The notes beneath the pieces are model-generated. The model was not told the origin of the DNA. It made no database searches and was given only the letters and a program-made list of their open reading frames with translations. Position numbers and translations under genes: made by a program. Shown in pieces: positions 9,548-18,184 of a stretch of 64,000 bases of DNA (position 1 is the first letter of the stretch; the number at the start of each line of letters is the position of its first letter). This DNA is from Paenibacillus lupini (GTDB taxonomy: Bacteria > Bacillota > Bacilli > Paenibacillales > Paenibacillaceae), in assembly GCF_011761355.1 (NCBI RefSeq), contig NZ_JAASRW010000003.1:269091-333090 (forward strand), in the 5' to 3' direction.

Positions 9548-10021
9548 TTGTCAGCAACAACAATGGTGAAAGAACTGTCTCCGCTTGTAGCGGCACTAGA
9601 TTTGAAACCTCATGTGGAGGGCGGCTGGTACAAGGAGATTTGGAAAGCGAATTTTGAAATTCCACAGGCTGTGCTGGGTGAACCGTATTCCGGTCCACGT
9701 TTTGCGGCATCTTCGATTTATTTCCTGCTTCATCCGGGAGAAGCCTCGAATTGGCATACGGTTTATTCCGATGAGCTGTGGCTGTGGCATTCGGGCAGCC
9801 CGCTGCTTCTGACTCTAGGCGGCACGGAAGATGAGCCAGAGACACGCAAAGAAATTATTGTTGGTGGAGATGTGGCGAATGGTCAGCATCCGCAGGCTCT
9901 TGTTCCAGCGACAGAATGGCAAAAAGCTCGCCCGCTTGGCGATGAGCCAGTTCTTGTATCGTGCATCGTAGCACCGGGCTTCCATTACGATGACTTCAAA
10001 TTGATTGAACGTAAATTTTAA
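9548..10021 (+). CDS. Cupin-fold protein of the DUF985 / COG3542 family
   Basis: Protein of 157 residues with a single double-stranded beta-helix. Family blocks visible are LDLKPHVEGGWYKEIW, the SSIYFLLHPGEASNWHTV strand with its His, and DELWLWHSGSPL; the end VSCIVAPGFHYDDFKL is also typical. The family is annotated as a predicted sugar epimerase-like cupin, but no reaction is firmly established. TTG at 9548 is taken as the start because GGAGAGG lies six bases upstream; ATG 9563 is an alternative and upstream in-frame codons have no ribosome site. The stop overlaps the start of the following MFS gene by one base, so the two are co-translated. Confidence 0.85.
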   Translation: MSATTMVKELSPLVAALDLKPHVEGGWYKEIWKANFEIPQAVLGEPYSGPRFAASSIYFLLHPGEASNWHTVYSDELWLWHSGSPLLLTLGGTEDEPETRKEIIVGGDVANGQHPQALVPATEWQKARPLGDEPVLVSCIVAPGFHYDDFKLIERKF

Positions 10022-11214
10022 TGCTGCAGAAGGATAAACTGTGGACGAAAAATTTCGTTCTGCTGACATTCTCTAATCTATTCTTATTCCTAGCTATTGA
10101 GATGCTGCTGCCTACGCTTCCGCTCTTCGCAGATGAGCAAGGGGGAAGCGGGTCGCAGATCGGTCTGTTGCTTGGTGTGTTTACCTTCTCGGCCGTCGTA
10201 TCGAGGCTCCTGATAGGGATCGGACTTAGACGGTTTGGTAAGCGGAAAATGCTTCTGATCGGCGTCGTCATCTGCCTTCTCGGCATGGCCGGCTATTATG
10301 CGGCAGCATCGCTGTCTGCCTTGATGGCGCTTCGCGTTGTGCATGGTTTTGGCTTTGGTATTGCAACGGCCTTGTACGGCACGTTAGTATCCGACGCGAT
10401 TCCAGCAACACGCCGGGGCGAAGGGATGGGCTACTTTGCAATGGGCAATGCCGTCTCCTTCTCGGTTGGACCAATGATGGGGTTATGGCTCCTGGAGCAA
10501 TATGATTATCTCGGCTTATTCGGAGCCGGAGTAATCTTCTTGTTCATTACCTTGGTCCTCACGCTGCTCGTTCGGCAGCCTCGCACTCATGTGGGAGTGG
10601 CAGCTGTTTCTGAAGCAGCTGCTGGGTTAGAGCAGAAGGCTTCTCCACTGTCGGAGGTGCTGGAAGTTAAGGCACTTGTGCCGTCTATTCTAGGGTCGCT
10701 TGTTGGCTTTGCATTCGGCGGAATGCTTAGCTTCGTGACTCTGTTTAGTAAGGATATCGGTATTGAACATACCGGTTACTTCTTCCTTGTGGTTGCGATC
10801 AGCGAAGTGCTGATCCGGTTCGTGAGTGGTCCATTATTCGACCGTAAGGGTCCGTTCTGGGTATTGTTCCCCACGGCTGTATTATGTATGATCGCCAGTG
10901 TCCTGTTGTACTTCACTGACTCGATGGGGATGCTGCTCTTATCCGGCGTGTTCTATGGCGCAGGCTTTGGCGCCTTGTTCCCGGCACTTCAGGCTTGGGT
11001 CATTAACCTAGTGAAGCCGGAGCGCCGCGGTGTGGCAACGGCCACGTATTATAATTTCTTCGACATCGGAATCGGGCTGGGCTCGATTCTGCTCGGAGTA
11101 GTCGTTACGATGACGAGCTATACAACGATGTTCCTGCTGTCAGGCATCTTGTACGTGGTGTTTTTGGTCGTATACTTCGCTTACTTGCGCAGGAGCGCAA
11201 AAGCGGAGGGATAA
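10021..11214 (+). CDS. MFS transporter
   Basis: Twelve-helix major facilitator of 397 residues. The amino-terminal half has the drug-efflux-like pattern (VHGFGFGIATALYGTLVSDAIP followed by RRGEGMGYFAMG) and the loop between helices 2 and 3 carries the GLRRFGKRKMLL variant of the MFS signature. It most resembles the YfkF/YtbD-like exporters of Bacillales; the substrate is unknown. Its ATG overlaps the stop codon of the DUF985 cupin gene (TAATG), which suggests a shared function that the sequence does not reveal. A terminator begins five bases after the stop. Confidence 0.9.
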   Translation: MLQKDKLWTKNFVLLTFSNLFLFLAIEMLLPTLPLFADEQGGSGSQIGLLLGVFTFSAVVSRLLIGIGLRRFGKRKMLLIGVVICLLGMAGYYAAASLSALMALRVVHGFGFGIATALYGTLVSDAIPATRRGEGMGYFAMGNAVSFSVGPMMGLWLLEQYDYLGLFGAGVIFLFITLVLTLLVRQPRTHVGVAAVSEAAAGLEQKASPLSEVLEVKALVPSILGSLVGFAFGGMLSFVTLFSKDIGIEHTGYFFLVVAISEVLIRFVSGPLFDRKGPFWVLFPTAVLCMIASVLLYFTDSMGMLLLSGVFYGAGFGALFPALQAWVINLVKPERRGVATATYYNFFDIGIGLGSILLGVVVTMTSYTTMFLLSGILYVVFLVVYFAYLRRSAKAEG

Positions 11215-11218
11215 GGGG

Positions 11219-11247
11219 AGACGGTGCATGCGGGCACCGTCTTTTTG
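11219..11247 (+). terminator. Rho-independent terminator
   Basis: Stem AGACGGTGC / GCACCGTCT (11219-11227 and 11234-11242) followed by TTTTT, directly after the MFS stop codon. Confidence 0.85.
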
Positions 11248-11284
11248 TTATCTAGGCGCCATCGAGCGGCATCACCTAGGCGCT

Positions 11285-11616
11285 GCGTTGGATTGCATCC
11301 AACGTAATAGTGAGCTGGACGTTCACATGCTCGCCTATGTTGGATTTCGTACAGTAGAATGAGCTCCCACTGCCCAGTAACCATGATTTAGGTCTGATTC
11401 TGTTGGATGAAATCCAACATAGGATCGTTGTAGTAACTCAAAGGCAGATTACATTGGATGAAATCCAACCTGCGAGCGTGAGGAGGCTTGAGGAGCAAGG
11501 TGGGTTGGAGCAATCTACTGGAGGAAATCCAACCTGCAGAGCGATGGTGTGCAAGTATAGGCGCAAGGAGCCAGCAGCGAACTAGTATACTGGTGAAATC
11601 CACCTGCAAAGCGGGG
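11285..11616. repeat. GGATGAAATCCA palindromic repeat cluster, site 1
   Basis: Between two terminators and with no gene, this stretch holds at least six copies or half-copies of a short palindrome: GTTGGATTGCATCCAAC (11287), TTGGATTTCGTACA (11340), GTTGGATGAAATCCAAC (11402), TTGGATGAAATCCAAC (11454), ACTGGAGGAAATCCAAC (11518) and ACTGGTGAAATCCACC (11590). The last three are each followed by CTGC-GAGCG-like bases, so the unit is longer than the palindrome. The spacing is irregular, about 50-115 bases. The same family recurs at 55297-55460. No coding potential is evident. Confidence 0.7.
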
Positions 11617-11662
11617 GACACCGAGTGGGAGCGGGGATAGGCTGACCCCTCGAGCGGACAAT

Positions 11663-11700
11663 ACAAAAGGGCTGTTCCCACGTGGGAACAGCCCTTTTGT
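11663..11700 (-). terminator. Bidirectional terminator
   Basis: Near-perfect 38-base palindrome with arms ACAAAAGGGCTGTTCCCA and its complement meeting at the centre. Read leftward it ends the 5'-nucleotidase gene (stop at 11700-11702) with a TTTTGT tail; A/T runs at both ends allow termination from either side. Confidence 0.85.
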
Positions 11701-13502
11701 TACGCTGCGGGCAGCTTGATTTTTTGCCCTGGATAAATGAGGTTCGCGTTCTTGATATGGTTCAGGTCGCGAAGCTTCTGCCAGGTTGTGTTGTACTTCT
11801 TGGCGATTGCCCATAAGGTGTCGCCACTCTTCACGACATAAACAGTAGGCTTAGCCGGTTCAGGTTTTACTGGAGGCTTAGGCTCCGGTTTTGGTTCTGG
11901 CTTTGGTTCTGGTTTTGGCTCTGGCTTTGGTTCCGGTTGTACCACAACAGGAGTTGCTTCTGCTGTAATACGGCCTTCAACCTTCGGATTAGCAGTGCCC
12001 AGCTTGGCGATATAGTTGATGAGTGCTTCATCCAGCGAGCCGTACATGCCGGCTTGCGGGTATTTGCTGAACATCGTGTATTCGTCGCCACCTGCAGCCA
12101 TGAAGTCGTTTGTCGCGAGCAAATAGTCTGCCTTCTCGTTGAGTGGTTTGCCGCCAACGGTAACGGAATGCACGCGTTCGCCTTTTGGCTTAGCTACATC
12201 AATCTTGAACGTGATGCCGGATACTTGAGGGAAGCCGCCTTTCGAATTTGGATAATCCGAAACGCCATTCTCGAGTGCAGCTTTAATGTCGGCACCTTTT
12301 ACTTTGAGCGTGATGATCTGGTTGCCAAATGGCAGCACCGTAATGATCTCGCCCTTCGTAATTGTTCCTTCATCAATGGAGGCACGAATGCCGCCGCCGT
12401 TCGTGATGGCTACATCAGCACCAGAAGCGTCGCGGAAGGCATCGGCAACGAGATTGCCGAGGTTCGTCTCGCTGGTACGCACCTGATCGCGTTCGCCATC
12501 AAGCTTCACGCTGACGTTACCTACTTCTTGAGCGAGGAGCACTTCCTGGCTTTTCTGGATTGATGCGACGAAGTCTGCGATTTCAGCGTTTGGCGCGATA
12601 GCCGCTGCCGTGTCTTTATTTTCGAGCTTCGCTTCCTTCTTGATGACCTTGCCGCCATCCACCCACAGATCAACAACGCCGAGGTACTTCGTGTACTCAC
12701 CGGCACTTGCAATTAAGGTGTTATGGTCGGCGGTCAGACCATGCTCGAGCACCGTGTGGCTGTGACCGTCGATGAAGACATCAATGCCATCAACGGCTTT
12801 GACGATCTTCAGGCTCGTATCCACACTCGAAGCATCCTGGCCGATATGGCCGAGAGCGACGATAACATCTGTCTTGTCTTCGAGCTCATCAACAATAGCT
12901 TGGGCTTCTTTTGTTGGATCGGCAAAGGTCAGTCCTTCTACATTTTTCGGATGCGTCTTATAGGCAGTCTCCGGAGTCGTCAGGCCAAAAATCCCGACCT
13001 TCACGCCATCAACTTCTTTAATGATATAAGGCTTGAATAAGTCCGATCCGTCCTTGGTGACCTTCACGTTAGCGCTGATGACTGGGAATTTCATCTGAGA
13101 TTCCAGTTCCAGCAGCCGTTCATATCCGTAGTTGAAATCATGATTGCCTGGAGCCATTACATCGTAACCCATTTTGTTCATCACCTGAACAACGCTGTCT
13201 CCGTTCACCAGCGTGGCGAAGGTGGTGCCATGTACAGCATCCCCGGCATCAAGAAGCAGTGTGTTTGGATTAGCAGTACGGTAGCTGTCGATAATGCCCG
13301 CAAGCTTGGCATAGCCCATTTCTCCTGAAGTTCCCTCCACGGCGCGAGCGTGCGTGTCGTTCGTATGCAGAAGCGTGATGTGCTTGGCGGAAGCGGGCAA
13401 AGCCGGCTCTTCTGCAGCGGCCGCACTAACGGAAGCGCTAAGAAGAGAGGCAGCAAGCAGGGCTGCTGTCGCCCACTTCGTTTTTCTAAGCTTGGTAAGC
13501 AT
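11700..13502 (-). CDS. Secreted 5'-nucleotidase/2',3'-cyclic phosphodiesterase family protein with LysM anchor
   Basis: Exported metallophosphatase of 600 residues. A Sec signal peptide (to about residue 32, ending SVSAAAAEE) precedes the calcineurin-like domain with [22 protein letters not shown] and GHSH metal-binding motifs. A 5_nucleotid_C domain follows ([30 protein letters not shown], where the base-stacking aromatics sit). A proline-rich linker of repeated PEPK units leads to a carboxy-terminal LysM domain ([16 protein letters not shown] to YPGQKIKLP). It should hydrolyse extracellular nucleotides and stay bound to peptidoglycan. ATG 13502 is chosen because GGAGGG lies five bases upstream; the frame could extend to 13517 without a ribosome site. 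It is divergent from deoR, which also concerns nucleoside catabolism. Confidence 0.92.
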   Translation of the reverse strand: MLTKLRKTKWATAALLAASLLSASVSAAAAEEPALPASAKHITLLHTNDTHARAVEGTSGEMGYAKLAGIIDSYRTANPNTLLLDAGDAVHGTTFATLVNGDSVVQVMNKMGYDVMAPGNHDFNYGYERLLELESQMKFPVISANVKVTKDGSDLFKPYIIKEVDGVKVGIFGLTTPETAYKTHPKNVEGLTFADPTKEAQAIVDELEDKTDVIVALGHIGQDASSVDTSLKIVKAVDGIDVFIDGHSHTVLEHGLTADHNTLIASAGEYTKYLGVVDLWVDGGKVIKKEAKLENKDTAAAIAPNAEIADFVASIQKSQEVLLAQEVGNVSVKLDGERDQVRTSETNLGNLVADAFRDASGADVAITNGGGIRASIDEGTITKGEIITVLPFGNQIITLKVKGADIKAALENGVSDYPNSKGGFPQVSGITFKIDVAKPKGERVHSVTVGGKPLNEKADYLLATNDFMAAGGDEYTMFSKYPQAGMYGSLDEALINYIAKLGTANPKVEGRITAEATPVVVQPEPKPEPKPEPKPEPKPEPKPPVKPEPAKPTVYVVKSGDTLWAIAKKYNTTWQKLRDLNHIKNANLIYPGQKIKLPAA

Positions 13503-13735
13503 CGAATCCCTCCACAATATATTTTTCGTTTTTCGAGTGTAGGTATTCGGTGCTTTGCCATAGATCTCCTTTCAATTTTGTGTAAATTATCTGAAAATTT
13601 AGCAAATTAGTCCTGAAGTCCTTTTTGATCGTCTTAATCCCCGACTTTTCGACATCGAATTTTTGTGCTTGTGCACAATCGTTATCGGGTCTTGTTGAAC
13701 AGATGTCCAAACTTGGCGCTATATCTCATGTCATG

Positions 13736-13765
13736 TTGCCCTTGGTTAGCGCAAACACGTATAAT
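13736..13765 (+). promoter_or_regulatory. Candidate promoter of deoR-deoC
   Basis: TTGCCC (13736-13741), an 18-base spacer and a perfect TATAAT (13760-13765), about 80 bases upstream of deoR. The rest of the 341-base divergent gap (13503-13843) is AT-rich with no gene that I can support. Confidence 0.5.
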
Positions 13766-13770
13766 AATCC

Positions 13771-13805
13771 TGAAATATTGTCACATTAACATGAACATAT
13801 TCTCA
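13771..13805 (+). promoter_or_regulatory. Paired TGA-N7/8-TCA sites, candidate DeoR operator
   Basis: TGAAATATTGTCA (13771-13783) and TGAACATATTCTCA (13792-13805) are similar to each other, each has TGA/TCA ends, and their starts are 21 bases apart, two helical turns. They lie just downstream of the candidate -10 box, a position suited to repression by the SorC-type regulator encoded next. Confidence 0.35.
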
Positions 13806-13843
13806 TACTAAACAACAGCGCGACTCTGGAGAGGGGAATACGG

Positions 13844-14805
13844 ATGGAGGAGCTCAGCGATAAGCGGTTAAAAATGATTGAAGCAGCCCGTATGTATTAC
13901 GAGCTCGATTATAATCAACAGGAAATTGCGAAGAAATTGGGCGTTTCGCGTCCAACGGTATCGCGATTCTTGCAGCAAGCGAAGGAAGACGGCATCGTGC
14001 AAATTCGCATTATGGACCCGTCCTCCGATAACCAGGAACGAGCTCGATTATTGAAGGAGCGGTTTGGCCTGAAGGAAGCGATTATTGCTTCTGTTCCGAA
14101 GTATGAGGACGCGATGGTCAAAAAGGTCATTGGTGAAGCCGCGGCTAACTTCCTGCACGAAACCGTACAAGATGGCGATACGATCGCGGTCACTTGGGGA
14201 ACAACCCTGTATGAAGTGGCCATTCGTCTGCCTAACAAGCACGCGAAGAAGATTAAGGTTGTACAGCTGAACGGCGGCGTGAGTCATTCTGAGACGAATA
14301 CGTATGCGTATGAGTTGCGCAGCTATTCGCGAAGGCTTACCAGACGTCACCGTATTTGATTCCATTGCCAGCTATCGTTGACCATGCGGTTGTGAAGCAT
14401 GCGATCGAAGCGGACAGGCATATTCGCAAAATCCTCGATATGGGCAAAAAGGCTAATATCGCGGTTGTTACGGTAGGAGCGCCGACGGAAGATTCGGTTC
14501 TGATCCGGGCGAATTATTTTTCTGACGAGGATTTGGGCATTATTTTATCACGGGGTGTTGGTGATATTTGTTCCCGAATTATCGATATTAATGGACAATT
14601 ATGCAGCGAGGAGCTGGATCTCCGGACAATTGGCATAGACTTGAACGAGCTGAAAAAGAAAGAATGGTCCGTTCTTGTAGCCGGAGGCCCAAGCAAGGTC
14701 GAAGCGATATATGGCGCATTAAGTGGTCAGTATACGAATACGCTAATTACCGACCAGATTACGGCGCAGCATTTGCTTGATTTTAAAGCAGAGCAAAGTA
14801 GATAA
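13844..14805 (+). pseudogene. deoR: deoR, SorC/DeoR-type deoxyribonucleoside regulator, interrupted by a one-base frameshift
   Basis: Two adjacent frames together encode one DeoR-like repressor (B. subtilis type, sugar-binding SorC fold). Frame 1 (13844 to about 14317) has the helix-turn-helix YNQQEIAKKLGVSRPTVSRF and runs to TNTYAYEL. Frame 2 gives QLFAKAYQTSPYLIPLPAIVDH and continues to 14805 through GDICSR, ELDLRTIGIDLNELKKKE and LVAGGPSKVEAIYGAL. One base is missing at about 14317/14318: adding one G after TTG (giving TTG-GCG-CAG) restores a continuous protein of about 320 residues, close to the family's usual 313. Without it, translation ends at 14359. It may be a sequencing error in a G run or a true inactivating mutation; loss would make deoC constitutive. 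Start ATG follows GAGAGGGG. Confidence 0.85.
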
Positions 14806-14836
14806 ATATTTACGTGATTTATTTAGGAGGACTGGA

Positions 14837-15532
14837 TTGGATATGAGTAATCATAAAAATTTGTCGGCGGGCGAGATTGCTGCTTACATTGACCATACTG
14901 TATTAAAGGCGGAAGCCACTAGAGAAGAGATTATCAAACTGTGTGAGGAAGCAAAGCAGTACCATTTTGCAACGGTATGTGTGAACCCGGGCTATGTCGC
15001 TCTTGCGGCGAAGGAGCTTGCAGGCTCTGGCGTTGGAATTACGACGGTAGCAGGCTTCCCGCTTGGCGCAACGACAACATTCACGAAAGCAGCGGAAGCG
15101 AAGGACGCGATTGCGAACGGAGCGACTGAAGTAGATATGGTCATCAACGTTGGCCTGATCAAGTCGGGTGACTTTGAAGCCGTAAAGCGTGATGTTGAAG
15201 GCGTAGTTGAGGCGTGCAAAGGGAAAGCAGTTATGAAGGTTATCCTGGAGACAGGCCTGCTGACGGATGAAGAGAAAGTTCGCGCTTGTGAGATTTGTAA
15301 AGAAGCAGGAGCAGACTTCGTGAAGACTTCGACGGGCTTTGGTAAAGGCGGCGCAACAGCAGAAGATATCGCTTTGATGCGTCGTACGGTTGGTCCCGAC
15401 ATGGGTGTAAAAGCTTCCGGCGGCGTTCGTGATCTGGAAACAGCGCTCAAAATGATCGAAGCAGGCGCGACTCGTATTGGTGCGAGCTCAAGTGTTGCGA
15501 TTGTAACTGGCGGGACTGGCGAAGGGTACTAA
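14837..15532 (+). CDS. deoC: Deoxyribose-phosphate aldolase
   Basis: Class I aldolase (about 231 residues, normal length 220-230) that splits 2-deoxyribose 5-phosphate into acetaldehyde and glyceraldehyde 3-phosphate in deoxynucleoside breakdown. Family blocks include [38 protein letters not shown] and the Schiff-base lysine K163 in [21 protein letters not shown] follows. TTG 14837 is favoured because AGGAGG ends six bases upstream; ATG 14843 is the alternative, with a long spacer. It lies 31 bases after deoR, as in the B. subtilis deo operon, but nucleoside transporter and phosphorylase genes are absent here. Confidence 0.95.
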   Translation: MDMSNHKNLSAGEIAAYIDHTVLKAEATREEIIKLCEEAKQYHFATVCVNPGYVALAAKELAGSGVGITTVAGFPLGATTTFTKAAEAKDAIANGATEVDMVINVGLIKSGDFEAVKRDVEGVVEACKGKAVMKVILETGLLTDEEKVRACEICKEAGADFVKTSTGFGKGGATAEDIALMRRTVGPDMGVKASGGVRDLETALKMIEAGATRIGASSSVAIVTGGTGEGY

Positions 15533-15546
15533 TAAGTTAGATCTAG

Positions 15547-15577
15547 GAGGGGCAGCCGATTGCGGCTGTCCCTTCAT
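15547..15577 (+). terminator. Rho-independent terminator of deoC
   Basis: Stem GGGGCAGCCG / CGGCTGTCCC around a short ATTG loop, followed by a T-rich tail, 15 bases after the deoC stop. Confidence 0.75.
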
Positions 15578-15633
15578 TTGGGATTGACCCTTTGCGGAGA
15601 GGCAGGGTACACTTAAGAAAGTTAGTTGAACGG

Positions 15634-15658
15634 CCGGCTCGGTGAAGCTGGTTTTTTT
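15634..15658 (+). terminator. Second terminator-like hairpin
   Basis: CCGGCT (15634-15639), loop CGGTGA, AGCTGG (15646-15651) and seven Ts. A short stem with a strong U tract, between deoC and the SulP gene. Confidence 0.5.
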
Positions 15659-15740
15659 ATTGCAATGATTTAGGGTGAAGATGAGGTGCCGGATCGGGAG
15701 AGCCTGATCGGACGTTATCATAGATTATTTGAGGTGAAAC

Positions 15741-17141
15741 ATGAGCATTAAAACTTCTTGGCGGGAGCAGTGGACGAGTAACGTAAGTGTGAACGTACTG
15801 GCTGGTATTACAGCAACGCTGGCCCTTGTACCGGACTCGCTTGCATTCTCGTTTATGGCTGGAGTTCCGCCGGTCGTAGGCATTTATGCTTCGATTTGTA
15901 TTCTGTTAGTTATTACGTTCTTAGGCGGCAGACCGGGGATGATCTCGGCAGCAGCGGGTTCGATGGCTGTACTGATGCTGACGCTGGTGAAGGAGCACGG
16001 GATCGAGTACTTATTCGCAGCAACAGTGCTGACGGGTGTGATCCAATATTTCATGGGCGTCTTCAAGCTTGGTAAGCTGATGCGATTTGTACCCTCTGGT
16101 GTACTGACCGGCTTCATTAATGCGCTCGCGATTATGATTTTCTTATCGCAGCTTCGTTATTTCAAAGGCGAGTCTTGGGTGATGTACGCGCTTGTAGCCG
16201 TCACTCTTGGTATCATCTATCTGGTACCGCGGTTCTTCAAGGCCATTCCATCACCGCTTATTGCAGTAGTTGTCCTGACGCTGGCGGTTTGGGCATTTGG
16301 TATGGGGGATGTGACACGGATCGGCGATATTGCCGAGATTGATGCATCGCTGCCATCCTTTTTGCTGCCGGATATCCCGTTTAGCTGGGATACACTCTGG
16401 ATTATTCTCCCTTACTCCTTGTCGCTTGCTGTTGTTGGTTATACCGAGACGATGCTGACACATAACCTGCTCGATGAGATGACTGGAGAGAGGACGGATA
16501 AGAACCGCGAGATGAGAGGGCAGGGGATCGCCAATATCGTAGCTGGATTTTTCGGCGGAATGGCGGGTTGTGCGCTTGTTGCGGAATCGGTTCTTAATGT
16601 GAAAATGGGCGGGAAAAATCGTTTGTCCACCCTTGTTGCTGCACTATTCCTACTGCTGCTCGTTGTGCTGCTTGGCGATTTGCTGTCGCTGGTGCCGATG
16701 GCTGCGCTGGTTGGGATCATGCTAATGGTATGTATCGCAATCTTCGATTGGAACTCCGTATTCCGCATGAACCGTTTGCCGATGGGCGAGACGGGAGTGA
16801 TGGTCGTGACGGTTGGTGCCGTACTGTTGACGCATGACCTCGCGATTGGTGTACTGGCAGGTGTACTTGTGAGCATTATCTGGTTCGCGGTCAAAGCCTC
16901 CAAAGTGCATGTACACAGCGAGTGGGAAGGCTCAACGAGAACGTACCGTGTTCAAGGGCAGCTGTTCTTCGCATCCGCCTCCGAGCTGGAGGAGAGAATC
17001 GAGCATGACTGCGACGCCGAACAGGTCCACATCGACCTGACGGGCACGAAAGTATGGGATCATACCGCCAACCTCGCTGTCCGCAAGACAGTCGAACGTT
17101 TGCAAAAGAACGGTAAACAAGTTACCGTTGCTGGCGTGTAA
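15741..17141 (+). CDS. SulP/SLC26 family anion transporter with STAS domain
   Basis: Membrane transporter of 466 residues. The sulfate-transporter core has about ten to twelve helices with the SulP blocks VPDSLAFSFMAGVPPVVGIYAS, FVPSGVLTGFINALA and GQGIANIVAGFFGGMAGC. A short carboxy-terminal STAS domain (from about residue 395) contains IDLTGTKVWDHTA. Members carry sulfate, bicarbonate or other anions; the substrate cannot be set from sequence. The short core is typical of the YbaR/YvdB-like bacterial branch. Start ATG follows TGAGGTG. It is a single-gene unit bounded by terminator hairpins. Confidence 0.9.
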   Translation: MSIKTSWREQWTSNVSVNVLAGITATLALVPDSLAFSFMAGVPPVVGIYASICILLVITFLGGRPGMISAAAGSMAVLMLTLVKEHGIEYLFAATVLTGVIQYFMGVFKLGKLMRFVPSGVLTGFINALAIMIFLSQLRYFKGESWVMYALVAVTLGIIYLVPRFFKAIPSPLIAVVVLTLAVWAFGMGDVTRIGDIAEIDASLPSFLLPDIPFSWDTLWIILPYSLSLAVVGYTETMLTHNLLDEMTGERTDKNREMRGQGIANIVAGFFGGMAGCALVAESVLNVKMGGKNRLSTLVAALFLLLLVVLLGDLLSLVPMAALVGIMLMVCIAIFDWNSVFRMNRLPMGETGVMVVTVGAVLLTHDLAIGVLAGVLVSIIWFAVKASKVHVHSEWEGSTRTYRVQGQLFFASASELEERIEHDCDAEQVHIDLTGTKVWDHTANLAVRKTVERLQKNGKQVTVAGV

Positions 17142-17162
17142 TAAGGTTAGTGAAGAAAGCTG

Positions 17163-17193
17163 AAAGGCTGCCCCTTGGGGCAGCCTTTTTTGT
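17163..17193 (+). terminator. Terminator between convergent genes
   Basis: Stem AAGGCTGCCCC / GGGGCAGCCTT with a TT loop and six Ts, after the SulP stop; the neighbouring leftward gene ends 16 bases away. Confidence 0.85.
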
Positions 17194-17208
17194 ATGGGCA
17201 GGGGTAGA

Positions 17209-17910
17209 TCAATCTTCCAGAAGGTTATCCAGCGGTTTGTAATGCTTCAGCCATTCCGAAGGTACGTCATCCGAATTCTTCACATATACCGACTTCAACA
17301 GCCGCGTAATGGAGCGTGCTTGTTCTTCAATGAGGATCTCCTTGATCTCAGAAGGCTTAACGGGTACAGCATGATCGGTTCTGCGGCCAAACTCAGCAAG
17401 AGAAACAAACATGCTAGGGCTTTTCTTATAGGTGCAGTTTTTCGGGAAGCGGGGAGAGCTGCCGGAATCATACTTGGAGAAGCGGACGGCCTTTTCATGC
17501 ACCCGGAGCAGCTCGCTCGCATCCAGCTCTAGTACGGCAAATCGCTCGGAAGGCTCTCGCTTCATGTAGGTGGTCAGCATCTTGAGACATTCCCGCCTTG
17601 TTGGCCAGAAGAAGACATGTCGGTCAATAAAGGCTCTGAACTCTTCAACGGTACAATTCGCCTCCATCATAGACGCAGGAATGCGAAGATGCGAATTGAC
17701 CGTAATGGATGCTCCTTCATGCCTTACTTCTTCAGCGGAAGTTCGGCGTTCGCCCATCGAATCCGGCAGCAAATGCTGGCTGGACCATAAAGAGTCAAAG
17801 TGAGCGATCGCCTGCAAGTTGCTCGCCCGCGTAAAGTGAAAGGCCAACTTTCGGCCTGCGGATTTCGTGATTAAGGCTATATTGGAATCAATAGTCGTCA
17901 AGGGAATCAC
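17209..17910 (-). CDS. DUF7002-like protein of unknown function
   Basis: Soluble protein of 233 residues. Blocks that I associate with the DUF7002 family are visible: LAFHFTRASNLQAIAH at the start, EEVRHEGASITVNSH, FIDRHVFFWPTRRECL and LDASELL...VRFSKYDSGSS. The opening H-F-T-R-A-S-N-L pattern resembles the NAD-binding entry strand of ADP-ribosyltransferase-like folds such as DarT and Tpt1, but that link is inference and no catalytic set is identified. GTG 17910 lies 12 bases after a GGAGG; TTG 17901, with AAGGTGA upstream, is an alternative start. It is transcribed alone and faces the SulP gene. Confidence 0.7.
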   Translation of the reverse strand: MIPLTTIDSNIALITKSAGRKLAFHFTRASNLQAIAHFDSLWSSQHLLPDSMGERRTSAEEVRHEGASITVNSHLRIPASMMEANCTVEEFRAFIDRHVFFWPTRRECLKMLTTYMKREPSERFAVLELDASELLRVHEKAVRFSKYDSGSSPRFPKNCTYKKSPSMFVSLAEFGRRTDHAVPVKPSEIKEILIEEQARSITRLLKSVYVKNSDDVPSEWLKHYKPLDNLLED

Positions 17911-18184
17911 CTTCGGAATCTGCCTCCTTCGCTTCAGGATGATCTAGACAATATTTTATAAGTGTACTAATCATACCTCTTGATAGGAGCGGATTTCGCC
18001 TGAAATACAGGGAAGGTTATCCAATTTGGCTTAATTATCGATAAATTAGACTAGACAATCCCCTGTTATTCCCTCGTTTATTTAACACTATTTATTATTC
18101 GTTTAATAAACCCCAAACAATTCCCTTATAAACTTAAGTCATCAGATGGTAAGAGAAATGCTTATCGGGGAGGAGGTCTCAGAT

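Noticed and set aside
11937..12563. Plus-strand frame of 208 codons
   Set aside because: Antisense to the nucleotidase gene; no ribosome site and no recognisable motif.
13205..13561. Gene from the strong upstream start MAKHRIPTL
   Set aside because: Most of the frame overlaps the nucleotidase signal peptide region in another frame and loses any protein-like character; kept only as a possible upstream frame.
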